NCBI RefSeq assembly: GCF_001304615.2
Contig: NZ_CP032683.1
Location: forward strand, 2,294,001-2,358,000
Length of the DNA: 64,000 nucleotides
Direction: 5' to 3'
Origin: Methanosarcina flavescens
GTDB lineage: Archaea; Halobacteriota; Methanosarcinia; Methanosarcinales; Methanosarcinaceae
In this document: positions 18,967 through 28,107 of the stretch, piece after piece
Layout: each line of letters opens with the position of its first letter
Numbering within the stretch: position 1 is the first letter of the stretch
Notes under the pieces: model-generated
The model's input: only the letters and a program-made list of their open reading frames with translations
Databases searched by the model: none
Told to the model about the DNA's origin: nothing
Program-made: the position numbers and the translations under genes

Positions 18967-21099
18967 ATGAGTAAGGAATGTTTAGACTGCCACGGACGTG
19001 GCTACAAAATAGTTTCAACCAATATCTGCCCTCAGTGTAAGGGCAAAGGTAAATCCAAATCAATTGATTTTATGAAAATGTCAGAGAAAAACCTTGATAT
19101 TTTTTTGAAAAACGGTGCAGCGTGCGCGAAATGTAAGGGCACAGGAAGTATTGAAGTGACCACTCCATGCGAGACCTGTGAGGGACTCGGGAGGATATAC
19201 ACATGCAAGGTTTGTGGAGAACGCATTAAGAACCCCAGTGATCCCGAGGAAGAAGTATGTGATTCCTGTGCCCTTTCTCAGTTTGTTTATGCCCTTGATG
19301 AATCCTGCGACCTAAAAGACGTGGAGGCAGGAAAACTTTATCACGGGATAGTAAGCAGTAAAGCTTCTTTCGGAGTTTTTGTGGATCTTAACCCTCATGT
19401 AAGAGGGCTTATGCATTCCAGTAATGTCGGAGTTCCTCCGGAAGTAGGGGATGCCGTAATCGTGCTGGTAAAAAGCATTAAAGCCGGAGGGAAGCTGGAC
19501 TTGATTCCCAAAACTCCCAAAAAATATGAGACCATCGAGCTTGAAAAGGAGCTTCCACTTAAGAACTCGGCTCAAATCGACTCCAATATGAAGGGAAGGC
19601 TTATCAGAATTGAAGGAGAGGTTATTCAGGTAAAACAAACCAGTGGACCCACTATTTTCACTATTAGTGATGAAGGAGGCTTTGTTCCCTGTGCAGCCTT
19701 TGAGAGTGCGGGGAAAAGATCCTATCCGCACATTGATACGGGGATGGTTGTTTCCATCACCGGAGAAGTGACTCTGCGAGATGACCAGGTACAGATCGAG
19801 GTCATGAGCATGAAATTGCTGACCGGAGAGAAGGAAGCAATAGTCAGGGGCAGGGTTGAGAAAGTAATTGACGAAAAAGCCGCTCCTGCTAATATTCCTT
19901 TCCTTATCGAAAGCGAGATTCTGGAGGAGCTCAAACCCAGAATGCTCCATGTCGCCAAAGAAATCAAAAAAGCTATCCTTCATTCAACCCCGATTATTCT
20001 AAGGCATCATGCCGACGCTGATGGAATCACCTCGGCGATTGCAATTGAGAGGGCAATCCTCCCCCTTATTACGGAAATCGGGGGGGCGGATGCAGAATAT
20101 TATTTCTACAAGCGTGCTCCTTCCAAGGCTCCTTTTTATGAGCTTGCCGATGTCACGAGGGATATTTCTTTTGCACTTGAAGATCTTTCAAGGCACGGAC
20201 AGAAGATGCCGCTTGTGATCCTTGTTGACAACGGATCAACTGAGGAAGACGTTCCTTCCATGCGGCAGGCAAGAGTATATGGAATTAATATGCTTGTTAT
20301 TGACCATCATCAGCCTGATAAGGTTGTTGACCAGTATCTTATAGGGCATGTAAACCCTGCGCATGTAGGAGGGGATTTCGGGGTTACTGCCGGGATGCTC
20401 TGTGCTGAAATTGCTCGTATGATCAATCCCGATATCAGTGATATGATAATACATCTTCCAGCGGTTTCGGCAGTAGGAGACCGTTCCGAAGCCCCTGAAG
20501 CCGAAAAGTATATCTCTCTTGTCTCGGACCGCTACAGCCTTGAGGAACTGAAAGAAATGGCCCTCGCTCTGGACTATGAGCAGTTTTGGCTAAAATTCAG
20601 TAGTGGAAAGGGTCTTATAGATGACATTCTGGATCTAGGAAATCATGAAACCCATAAGAAACTGGTTCCCCTGCTCTGCGAACAGGCAAATGCCATGATA
20701 AAGGAACAGCTCGAAACCTGTCTCTTTAATGTCAAGTCTCATAAGCTGGCGAACGGGGCTATTATGAATGTGATAGATGTTGAGAACTATGCACAGAAAT
20801 TCACCTTCCCGCCACCCGGAAAAACCTCAGGGGAAGTTCATGACGTGCTTACTAAAAGGAATCCGGATAAACCCGTGGTAACAATTGGATACGGACCTGA
20901 CTTTGCGGTCATCCGTTCCAAGGGTGTGCTTATGAATATCCCGAAGATCGTCAGGGAACTCAGGGAAGAAATAAAAGGTGCAGGCGTCAGCGGTGGAGGG
21001 CATCTTGTCGTGGGTAGCATCAAGTTCGTAGAAGGCATGAGGACTGAAGTGTTATCCCGGCTTGCCGAGAAGATAGCAGTCGCAGAGATCCAGCATTAA
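18967..21099 (+). CDS. Archaeal RecJ-like DHH phosphoesterase with DnaJ-type zinc fingers and S1 domain, 710 aa
   Basis: Predicted single-strand nuclease of the archaeal RecJ group. In order: four CxxCxGxG repeats (CLDCHGRG, CPQCKGKG, CAKCKGTG, CETCEGLG) within residues 5-75; a CxxC pair near 81-98; an S1/OB RNA-binding domain around 110-185 (LYHGIVSSKASFGVFVDL); a second OB fold around 200-330; the DHH domain with LRHHADADGIT near 345, VDNGST and VIDHHQPD near 443; and DHHA1 with GGGHLVVGS near 675. All metal ligands of the DHH site look intact. I start at ATG 18967 (MSKECLDC); the upstream extension to 18871 has no family signal. Likely role in DNA repair or RNA turnover. Confidence 0.9.
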   Translation: MSKECLDCHGRGYKIVSTNICPQCKGKGKSKSIDFMKMSEKNLDIFLKNGAACAKCKGTGSIEVTTPCETCEGLGRIYTCKVCGERIKNPSDPEEEVCDSCALSQFVYALDESCDLKDVEAGKLYHGIVSSKASFGVFVDLNPHVRGLMHSSNVGVPPEVGDAVIVLVKSIKAGGKLDLIPKTPKKYETIELEKELPLKNSAQIDSNMKGRLIRIEGEVIQVKQTSGPTIFTISDEGGFVPCAAFESAGKRSYPHIDTGMVVSITGEVTLRDDQVQIEVMSMKLLTGEKEAIVRGRVEKVIDEKAAPANIPFLIESEILEELKPRMLHVAKEIKKAILHSTPIILRHHADADGITSAIAIERAILPLITEIGGADAEYYFYKRAPSKAPFYELADVTRDISFALEDLSRHGQKMPLVILVDNGSTEEDVPSMRQARVYGINMLVIDHHQPDKVVDQYLIGHVNPAHVGGDFGVTAGMLCAEIARMINPDISDMIIHLPAVSAVGDRSEAPEAEKYISLVSDRYSLEELKEMALALDYEQFWLKFSSGKGLIDDILDLGNHETHKKLVPLLCEQANAMIKEQLETCLFNVKSHKLANGAIMNVIDVENYAQKFTFPPPGKTSGEVHDVLTKRNPDKPVVTIGYGPDFAVIRSKGVLMNIPKIVRELREEIKGAGVSGGGHLVVGSIKFVEGMRTEVLSRLAEKIAVAEIQH

Positions 21100-21403
21100 A
21101 GGGCTTTAATAAGCCTCTTTCCTTCTCTCTATTCCTGCTTCAGACAGGAAACTCTGTTAAATAATTTATCTTAATTTTGCTATTTTTTAGAAAATCTGTT
21201 CTTAAATAAACCTGCTCTTAGGAATATATACTCTAAGAAAGGTCTGTTCTTAATTATCTATTCCTGGGGGTTCAATTAGGAACTCAACTCTTCCTGTAAG
21301 AACTCTTAAAAAAGCTATAAATTTGGAAATCTTTGGGAAACCTTTCTCTATGAAAGGTTTCCATGCAAAAAGGGTCACTAAAAATTTATCTTTACTTTGC
21401 CTT
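21100..21403. other. Convergent intergenic region
   Basis: About 300 bases between the ends of the RecJ-like and GfcR-like genes, with one strong hairpin (21336-21362). Nothing else is supported. Confidence 0.4.
21336..21362. terminator. Bidirectional hairpin terminator
   Basis: Perfect 11-bp stem GGAAACCTTTC / GAAAGGTTTCC with a 5-base loop between two convergent genes. Confidence 0.6.
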
Positions 21404-22018
21404 TCAGTCCACGCGCACAATCCTTACAAGTGACTGGATTGGTACATTTGCAATCATGTCCGCACCTTTTTTGTCTACTAAAACCACTACAGCCCTCGGT
21501 TTTGCGCCCATTTCCCGAAGCAGCTCGATAACTTCCATTATTGTAGAGCCTGTGGTGATAACATCGTCCACGATCACACAGTTTTTGCCAGCAACGCTTC
21601 CGAAGTTCCTGCTTATTGTCCCTCTCTGGCCTGGCTGGACTACATCCTGTCCTTTACGGGAATGATAGAGGGCGAAGTCAGTTCCTAATTCATTTGCCAT
21701 CATGCTTGCCAGGGGAATGCCGCTGGCGGCGACACCGACAACCACGTCAACTTCGGCGTTTGTTTTTTCCAGAGTCTCAAGCACCATATCGCAAAGTGCA
21801 AGTGAAATGTAGTGAAGCCGGGTAGCACTTTTTCCTATACTGCTCCAATTTACGGAAATATCCTTCGGAGCGGGGACTGTTACTTCTTTTTTTGAACGGG
21901 TTAAAAGCCAGGTGACAGTCTCCCTTGAGACGTTGAGTTCGTCGGCAATCTGGCCGGTTACAAGCCCATTGCTTTGCAATTCTACCGCTTTCTGGATTAA
22001 ATCTTCTATATTCTTCAT
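21404..22018 (-). CDS. gfcR: GfcR-like transcription regulator (HTH + phosphoribosyltransferase domain)
   Basis: A helix-turn-helix at residues 1-50 ([19 protein letters not shown]) is fused to an orotate-phosphoribosyltransferase-like domain with the PRPP loop [13 protein letters not shown] near residues 142-154 and [13 protein letters not shown]. In haloarchaea this family (GfcR, once called PyrE-like) controls sugar metabolism genes. In methanogens it is often annotated as an orotate phosphoribosyltransferase-like protein and its target is unclear. 204 aa, normal length. Not a catalytic PyrE in my reading because of the HTH. Confidence 0.88.
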   Translation of the reverse strand: MKNIEDLIQKAVELQSNGLVTGQIADELNVSRETVTWLLTRSKKEVTVPAPKDISVNWSSIGKSATRLHYISLALCDMVLETLEKTNAEVDVVVGVAASGIPLASMMANELGTDFALYHSRKGQDVVQPGQRGTISRNFGSVAGKNCVIVDDVITTGSTIMEVIELLREMGAKPRAVVVLVDKKGADMIANVPIQSLVRIVRVD

Positions 22019-22182
22019 GCCTCCATTCCCACCTGAATTTTTATTTGGCCGTATTTTTCGGCATGTTTTAGAATATAATCACAACGCTGCCTGGAATACT
22101 GCCTGGAAAACTATATTCAAATGTACATTCTCTCAATTAAAAACATTATTACATTATCAAGCATTATATCTTTTTCTTCAGC

Positions 22183-22683
22183 TCAGGAACGATTCTTTTC
22201 TTTTCTACTTTTTTTCCTTTTCTTTTTAAGAGGCGAGCCACAGATAGGACAGACGTCCCCTTTGTCAAAAGTTTTTCTGCAGCCTGTGCACTGCTTTTGC
22301 CAGATAATTATATCTTTGATTTTTTTCTGGGCAACGGGCTTAACATCAATCCCAAGTTGTACGGCAACGTTCTGAACTGCATAGTCGTCGGTAAGCAGTA
22401 TGCCTCTGTCCCTGTACTCAAGAGCCTTTGCGAGGATTTCTATGTCTGTTTTTGAGAGTTCTTCGGAGTCCCGGGTAAGTTCAGCCATTTTCCGAACATC
22501 TTTTACCATTTCGGGATCAGGCCACTCTACGCGTAACCCTTCTTCTTTTGCAAGGTCAAAACGAAGCTCTGCGTCCTTGCTTTTCAATTCATCCGCAACC
22601 GAGGGAACAGTTATCATGAGAGAACTGTCCAGGTCAAAGTTCCCCATTATAAATACTGCTGAATCCGCTATGTAACAGGTCAT
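22183..22683 (-). CDS. nob1: Nob1, ribosome maturation endoribonuclease (PIN + zinc ribbon)
   Basis: Cleaves the 3' end of pre-16S rRNA. The PIN domain starts TCYIADSAVFIMG with the first catalytic Asp; LSKTDIEILAKALE and ILLTDDYAVQNVA hold the other acidic residues. A zinc ribbon follows (CTGCRKTF, CPICGSPL) and a basic tail of Lys and Arg. The start is ATG 22683; an open frame back to 22803 lacks family features. 166 aa, usual for archaea. Confidence 0.93.
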   Translation of the reverse strand: MTCYIADSAVFIMGNFDLDSSLMITVPSVADELKSKDAELRFDLAKEEGLRVEWPDPEMVKDVRKMAELTRDSEELSKTDIEILAKALEYRDRGILLTDDYAVQNVAVQLGIDVKPVAQKKIKDIIIWQKQCTGCRKTFDKGDVCPICGSPLKKKRKKSRKEKNRS

Positions 22684-23163
22684 TTTTCTTCTCTTTTCTC
22701 TTTTTAGTATATATTTGATTCCCGCCCGAATTGCCTTGGGAGGGCAGCGTCCTTTTCGATTGCGCTCAAGAGGGCTAATTACGGCTAAAAAACTAAGTTC
22801 CAATTGGAGAATCGGTTTGGGTAAGATATATTATTTTTACTGGATAAGCCGCGAGTTTATTGACAGATTATATCGCCTTTCGCCTATCATGGATTAATTT
22901 ATGATGTAAACTCTTTTCCGTGCACCAGGTCTCCTGTACTGATAGAAATAATGGTTAAATTAGAGTCAGATGACAGCGCAGTAAAGAACTATAAAAGTGA
23001 TAATCAGCGAGGCAGTTTCTTGGATTCTGAGTATTGAAGTTTCTCAGTTGTTTTTATGAAACTGAAAGGCTCGTACCCTTTCGACAGGTTTCTTTCCCGG
23101 AAACATCTTGAAAGGGATTGAGCACGAATAATTTTTATATGAGGGAGTGAAACACTTTCAGGC
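22684..23163. other. Non-coding gap upstream of nob1
   Basis: About 480 bases without a supported gene. Small frames here do not resemble proteins. It should contain the nob1 promoter. Confidence 0.4.
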
Positions 23164-23853
23164 TTACTCAGGGCAGATTGCTTTGAGCCCTGAGGCGACA
23201 TCAGCCAGGAGTTCGATCGGGATTCCCATAATCATTTCTTCATCTGCGATTTTGGTATAGTTCCTGCTTCCACTGCAGCCGACTGTAACTCCTATTTTGC
23301 CTTCTTTGTAGACTTTTACAACCCCGTCCGAACACAGGCTTTGTTTCCCTGCGAAACTTGATTTAATTCTGCCACCTGTTTTATACATCATAGCCTGCGT
23401 AAGCAGCATAACCTGTCTGGGAGTGCAGATAACCACAACAACATCCGGTGTAAATGAAGTGTTTTCCAGGGGAGAATACAGGATAGCTTCTGTTGAGTTT
23501 GCGGGAAGTTTGGAAACCATCTCAAGGGTACGCCTTGCTGCACCCTGGGTGCTGAATTGTTTTAACCCTTTAAAATAGAATTCTCCGCTTGCGACTTTCG
23601 GGGGCATTTCCCCAAGACCCATTGCACCGGCTCCGCCTTTACACATCTGGTCTTCGACCAGGGTATAGAATTTCTCGCCGGTCCTTCTTACCCTGTCAAC
23701 CAGCTGGCAGTGTCTCATAGCTTCATCTACTCTGGTAATCCCTTTCGGGATTTCTCCTCCTTTAGGAATCAGTTTTACTGCAACCGGGGAAGTTGTGAGT
23801 TTCAGGCACTCTACCATTTCCTGTCCATATTTATTTATTTCTTTTACATCCAT
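23164..23853 (-). CDS. DUF169-family protein, 229 aa
   Basis: Matches the archaeal/bacterial DUF169 (COG2043) pattern: TSPVAVKLIPKG near the start, MRHCQLVDRVRRTGEKFY, EDQMCKGGAGAMGLGEMP with a conserved Cys, CTPRQVMLLTQAMMY, and SFAGKQSLCSDGVV plus VTVGCSGSR towards the end. The several conserved cysteines suggest a redox or metal role, but the function is unknown. Soluble, single gene. Confidence 0.85.
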   Translation of the reverse strand: MDVKEINKYGQEMVECLKLTTSPVAVKLIPKGGEIPKGITRVDEAMRHCQLVDRVRRTGEKFYTLVEDQMCKGGAGAMGLGEMPPKVASGEFYFKGLKQFSTQGAARRTLEMVSKLPANSTEAILYSPLENTSFTPDVVVVICTPRQVMLLTQAMMYKTGGRIKSSFAGKQSLCSDGVVKVYKEGKIGVTVGCSGSRNYTKIADEEMIMGIPIELLADVASGLKAICPE

Positions 23854-24056
23854 ATTCTCAACTCGGGTTTTGAAACTTTTATTCTTTCTGAGATAGTAAT
23901 GCTATTTTAACATTTATTAAATGTTTTAAGATCCTTGATATAAGCATTCCCGAGTTTGTACGTATACAGGCAATTTTCCACAGTACTCTCATGATCTTCA
24001 ATTTCTCTTCCGTACTGTGAATCTCTCCAAGGGAATAATGGGGTTATATGGAATAT

Positions 24057-24443
24057 TCACTCAAGTTTATCAAAGATAATTTCCATCTTTCCCATTTTTC
24101 GGGCAAGATTCTTCGAAATCATGTCGTTTTCAAGCCAGCAAGCATTCATTACTGCTGCCGGGACGAGACAGGTAGGTGTAAGGGGAACTTCAGCCATTTT
24201 CTGGCTAAGTATGGTTTCGGGGCCTCCCATGAGGTCTTTCATATCCATATCAAAATGTGTGCCCCATTTCCTGAGTTTTTCACATGTAGTCTTAATATGT
24301 ACGTGAGTATTTTTCCCTTCTTTTGTAGCAATTATCTTTGTCGTATGTCCACATACTGTGTTCAATGAGATCTCCGTAACCAATATTTTTCTCTCCGAGT
24401 CGTTATTTTTCTCACCTGAAATGCTGCATTCCTTTTTGGGCAT
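24057..24443 (-). CDS. Conserved methanogen protein, cysteine-containing, 128 aa
   Basis: I do not recognise a named family with certainty. Conserved-looking parts are NTVCGHTTKI, a lone Cys in KTTCEKL, a DMDMKDLMGG turn, and PTCLVPAAVMNACWLENDM followed by a basic amphipathic segment. Five to six Cys in 128 residues hint at metal or cofactor binding. The ATG at 24443 is preferred over the TTG one codon earlier. Confidence 0.7.
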   Translation of the reverse strand: MPKKECSISGEKNNDSERKILVTEISLNTVCGHTTKIIATKEGKNTHVHIKTTCEKLRKWGTHFDMDMKDLMGGPETILSQKMAEVPLTPTCLVPAAVMNACWLENDMISKNLARKMGKMEIIFDKLE

Positions 24444-24797
24444 CAATAATTTTAAGTAGAAACTAATGTCTCAGTGTTAACCTGTAAAGTGATTTAACCT
24501 GTAAAATGATTCATTCATTTTATTTTTATTATTTTAATTCATTTTATTTTTACTATTTTAATTCATTTTATTTTTCTTAAATTCATGTAACTACTATTTT
24601 GGATTAAATTCAATATTTATATCCAAAGTTCCGTAATCTTTGTTTCTAATCTTTTCATCCCCTCTTGAGGGTAACTCTACCAGGGCAAGAGAAAAAAATT
24701 GAATTTTCTCTGGTTGCTTGATCGCAAAGTTCTTATACGATTCTATTTGTATTGAATAGTCCATAGCAAATATGCTAGTTAAGTACTCCTGTTAATA

Positions 24798-24808
24798 TAA
24801 TATATAAT
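24798..24808 (+). promoter_or_regulatory. Probable TATA box of rps8e
   Basis: The run 'ataatatataat' is the best archaeal TATA-like element upstream of the ribosomal gene and would place the transcript start about 25 bases further on, just at or before the hairpin at 24826. Confidence 0.35.
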
Positions 24809-24825
24809 CAGAGCAATTAAGCTAC

Positions 24826-24850
24826 TGTCAGGTATGCTCTTGCCCTGACA
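24826..24850 (+). promoter_or_regulatory. Hairpin in the rps8e leader
   Basis: Stem TGTCAGG / CCTGACA with an 11-base loop, about 105 bases before the rps8e ATG. It could form near the 5' end of the mRNA. A regulatory role is only a suggestion. Confidence 0.3.
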
Positions 24851-24954
24851 CGATCACCATATCAGGATTACAGTATGCTTACAATCGGGAAGTACAGAGA
24901 TAACCATTAAGTATAGACATTGATTATAATTTTCATACATAATGAGGTTTTAAT

Positions 24955-25332
24955 ATGAGATGGCAAGGTAGCTCTAGAAGAAAATTGACCGGTGGGAAAG
25001 TTATTGCTGCCCGCGGGAAGCGTAAGTTTGAAATGGGCCGCGAATCTGCGGAAACTCGTATAAGTGAAGTAAAGAGGAAGAATGTCCACACAAGGGGTGG
25101 CAACAGGAAAGTAAGACTTCTCCAGTGTGATGTTGCAAATGTGACCAATCCCAAAGATGGAAAGACCACTCCTTCCACTATTGAGAGAGTTCTCGACAAT
25201 GCTGCAAACAAGCACTACATAAGGCGTAACATTCTGACAAAAGGCTCCGTAATAAGGACTTCCCTTGGAACTGCGAGAGTTACAAGCAGACCCGGGCAGG
25301 ATGGAGTCGTAAACGCTGTATTAATCGAATAA
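24955..25332 (+). CDS. rps8e: 30S ribosomal protein S8e
   Basis: Clear archaeal S8e: [15 protein letters not shown] at the start, [17 protein letters not shown] in the middle, [19 protein letters not shown] and [12 protein letters not shown] at the end. 125 aa, normal. GAGGT lies 6 bases before the ATG. Followed closely by the Lrp-type regulator. Confidence 0.97.
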   Translation: MRWQGSSRRKLTGGKVIAARGKRKFEMGRESAETRISEVKRKNVHTRGGNRKVRLLQCDVANVTNPKDGKTTPSTIERVLDNAANKHYIRRNILTKGSVIRTSLGTARVTSRPGQDGVVNAVLIE

Positions 25333-25400
25333 TTTCAATTAATTTTTTCCCGCAAATGGGGCCCTTTATCAAATTCTCTTACTTTGTGCCGGTGATCGAC

Positions 25401-25892
25401 ATGGATGAAAAAATTCGACATATACTGGAAATTCTTGAAAACGATGCCCGAACAAGTCCGGAAGAAATTGCATCCCTTACAGATATGTCTGCACAGGAGG
25501 TTTCCCAGACGATCGCAAAACTTGAAGAGACGGGAGTTATCCGGCACTATAAGACCATAGTTGATTGGGACCTGGTTGGGGAAAACTATGTTTATGCTGT
25601 AATTGAGCTGAAAGTAACCCTCGAGCGCAATCAGGGCTATCAAGCAATTGCAGAAAGAATTTACAAGTTTCCGGAAGTCAGATCAGTCAGGCTGTTATCC
25701 GGAGACTATGATATATCCCTTACCGTCCGAGGGAAATCGATGAAGGATGTGGCTTTTTTTGTTGCAGAGAAAATTGCAACCCTTGATCAGGTGCAGAGCA
25801 CATCAACCCACTTTGTACTGAAGACCTATAAAGAAGATGGTGTTATCCTTCATGAACCTGAAACGATTGAAAGGCTACCAGTGTCGTTTTAA
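25401..25892 (+). CDS. Lrp/AsnC-family transcription regulator, 163 aa
   Basis: N-terminal winged helix with EEIASLTDMSAQEVSQTIAK and the family hallmark TGVIRHYKTIVDWDLVGEN. A C-terminal RAM/AsnC ligand domain follows (YKFPEVRSVRLLSGDYDISLTV). Start at ATG 25401, preceded by GGTGAT; the frame extends back to 25356 without support. It lies 65-73 bases before an aminotransferase gene on the same strand, so it probably senses an amino acid and controls that gene. Confidence 0.9.
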   Translation: MDEKIRHILEILENDARTSPEEIASLTDMSAQEVSQTIAKLEETGVIRHYKTIVDWDLVGENYVYAVIELKVTLERNQGYQAIAERIYKFPEVRSVRLLSGDYDISLTVRGKSMKDVAFFVAEKIATLDQVQSTSTHFVLKTYKEDGVILHEPETIERLPVSF

Positions 25893-25965
25893 TACGATCT
25901 GGCTTAAAGCCTGATCTCCCTATCCGATTTAACGTACTCATATAGTATTTTATAGGGTGTTTTGC

Positions 25966-27147
25966 TTGAGACCACCATGCGATCCTTCTAAGTTTGTTGC
26001 CGACGCTGTGAAAAATATTCCACCTTCGGGAATACGCCGCTTTTTTGATCTAGTTTCCGGACTTGAGGATATAGTCTCCCTTGGTGTAGGAGAGCCTGAC
26101 TTTATTACTCCGTGGCACATCCGTGAAATGTGCATCCATTCCCTGGAAAAAGGGCAAACCTCGTATACCTCAAACTATGGGCTTCCAGACCTCAGAGATG
26201 CACTTTCCAGAACCTATTACAAGCGCTATGAGCTGGACTACGACCCTTCCTCCGAGATACTCATCACAACAGGTGTAAGTGAAGCTCTGGATATAGCAGT
26301 AAGGACAGTAGTCAACCCAGGCGATGAGGTTATTATCGTCCAGCCTTCGTATGTTGCATATGTGCCTTCTGTTATTCTTGCAGGGGGTAAGCCTGTTATC
26401 GTTTCCACTTACAGGGAGGACGATTTTAGTCTGACTGCCGAAACCCTCAAACCTGCGATCACAGACAAAACAAAGGCAATAATTCTCAACTTCCCTAATA
26501 ATCCAACTGGAGCGATTATGACACAGGAAGAGCTTGAGGGCATTGCCGATCTTGTTGTGGAGAACGACCTGTTTGTTATTTCGGATGAAGTTTACGAGTG
26601 CCTCACTTATGAAGGTAAGCATGTCCCATTTTCTTCTCTTGACGGAATGAAAGATCGTACTGTCATGCTCAACGGATTCTCCAAAGCTTATGCAATGACA
26701 GGGCTCAGGCTCGGTTTTGCAATGGGCTCACCTGAAATTATACACTCAATGATGATGATCCACCAGTATTCCATGCTTTGTGCTCCCATAACCGCACAGA
26801 TAGGAGCAATCGAAGCTCTCCGCAATGGTAACGAGGAAATGGAGAGGATGGTCAGAGAATATGACCGGCGCAGGCACTTTATAGTCAGGGGTTTTAACAG
26901 GATAGGGCTTGAGTGTTGCAACCCTAAAGGAGCATTTTATGCCTTCCCTTACATCGGGAATACCGGCCTTTCCTCCTCTGAGTTTGCAGAACGTCTTCTG
27001 GACGAAAAGAAAGTCGTTACAATTCCCGGGGACGTTTTCGGAGAAGCAGGTGAAGGCTTCCTACGCTGCGCCTATGCAGCATCAATAGATGATATTAGAA
27101 AAGCCCTGGATAGAATGGAAGACTTCGTTGATGGGTTAAAGCAGTAA
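25966..27147 (+). CDS. PLP-dependent aminotransferase, class I/II (AspC/AlaT type), 393 aa
   Basis: Fold-type I aminotransferase. Substrate-end motif SLGVGEPDFITP, then GQTSYTSNYGLPDLRDAL, NFPNNPTGAIM with the PLP-binding Asn, ISDEVYECLTY with Asp and Tyr, and the Schiff-base lysine in NGFSKAYAMTGLRLGF. C-terminal Arg in GEGFLRCAYA binds the carboxylate. No ATG starts the frame; I take TTG 25966 after AGGGTG, with GTG 25957 as alternative. The specificity (aspartate, aromatic or alanine) cannot be read. Probably regulated by the adjacent Lrp protein. Confidence 0.9.
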   Translation: MRPPCDPSKFVADAVKNIPPSGIRRFFDLVSGLEDIVSLGVGEPDFITPWHIREMCIHSLEKGQTSYTSNYGLPDLRDALSRTYYKRYELDYDPSSEILITTGVSEALDIAVRTVVNPGDEVIIVQPSYVAYVPSVILAGGKPVIVSTYREDDFSLTAETLKPAITDKTKAIILNFPNNPTGAIMTQEELEGIADLVVENDLFVISDEVYECLTYEGKHVPFSSLDGMKDRTVMLNGFSKAYAMTGLRLGFAMGSPEIIHSMMMIHQYSMLCAPITAQIGAIEALRNGNEEMERMVREYDRRRHFIVRGFNRIGLECCNPKGAFYAFPYIGNTGLSSSEFAERLLDEKKVVTIPGDVFGEAGEGFLRCAYAASIDDIRKALDRMEDFVDGLKQ

Positions 27148-27386
27148 ATTCTGCCTGATCCTTTCAGGTTTCTTCTCAATACTTTTATTCCAGGCCTCTT
27201 TTCAATATTTTCATCAAATCCTATTTGTCTTTCAATTAACTCTTTTTTGTTTGGCTCTGTTTTTGAGGATATTTTCTTTTAGACTTACAATTTCTGCGGC
27301 TGTGCTGTAACTGTGCGGCTGCCGAAGTTAGTTAATTATATAGTTAATTATATATACAATTTCCAGGCTCAATTAGCTTGAAGTTT

Positions 27387-28070
27387 ATGAAGCCGATTAT
27401 TCCTGAAGATGAACGCTCTAAAGAACCTCTTGACACTGATAGGGTTATTTATCACCCGGATATGATAAGAGCCAATGAATGGGTTCTGACCGAGTATGAA
27501 GCTCCATACAGGGAACTCTGTATCTTCGTGCCCTGTGCCAAAAGGAAACCCTATCATGAAAGCCCTTCTCATAAAAAATTCGACAGGGTGATCTTCGGGA
27601 TTGCAAAACCTGAGGATGTACATATAGTAACCTTCGGAACCTGCGGGATTACGCCGAGGGAACTTGATACCCAGTATCCTTTCATGCATTACAGTTTCAT
27701 GATGGGAAAATGTAACGTGGCAAAGATCAAGCGGGATTTTATTAAAATGGAAAGCGAAAGGCTTGCAGCTTACCTTGAGAAAACAAGGAACAACTACAAG
27801 CACAGGATAGCTTACTGTATCGGGGATTTCCGTACTGCAATGGAAAAAGCCGTGGAAATGGTCGATATAGAGGTTATTATCGTACCGAAAGAATCAACTA
27901 TTCAGAAAATGATTCAGCCCGATAAACCCTTCATTTACAATAGCCTTTCTTCCAGAGAGTATCTTCAGGATCTTTCCGATGCGATTACCGATGTTCTTAA
28001 GCTGCCAAAAAGAAAAGTCGGCCTTAAGGAAGACCTCTCGGTCGACGATACGGACTGGTATGTCCTTTAA
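27387..28070 (+). CDS. Stand-alone ArcS-type (DUF5591) domain protein, 227 aa
   Basis: Carries VPCAKRKPYHESPSHK, which fits the PC-x3-KPY-x2-S-x2-H motif of archaeosine synthase ArcS. The full ArcS has TGT-like and PUA domains, which are missing here, so this is the domain alone. A second conserved block is FGTCGITPRELDTQYPF. ATG 27387 is chosen over TTG 27378. A role in tRNA modification is likely from the motif, but the exact reaction is not shown. Confidence 0.75.
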   Translation: MKPIIPEDERSKEPLDTDRVIYHPDMIRANEWVLTEYEAPYRELCIFVPCAKRKPYHESPSHKKFDRVIFGIAKPEDVHIVTFGTCGITPRELDTQYPFMHYSFMMGKCNVAKIKRDFIKMESERLAAYLEKTRNNYKHRIAYCIGDFRTAMEKAVEMVDIEVIIVPKESTIQKMIQPDKPFIYNSLSSREYLQDLSDAITDVLKLPKRKVGLKEDLSVDDTDWYVL

Positions 28071-28107
28071 GAATTTTCCCTTTTTCCTTCCTAAAAATCC
28101 CCTTCCA

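Larger units (their letters stand above)
24444..24954. other. Leader and promoter region of rps8e
   Basis: About 510 bases, very AT-rich. It contains short 'attttatttttattattttaattc' type repeats near 24510-24575 (an imperfect tandem of about 26 bases), a TATA-like run around 24798-24808, and a small hairpin at 24826-24850. Confidence 0.45.

Noticed and set aside
22683..22803. N-terminal extension of nob1
   Set aside because: Family proteins begin at the PIN strand; the extension lacks conservation and a ribosome site.
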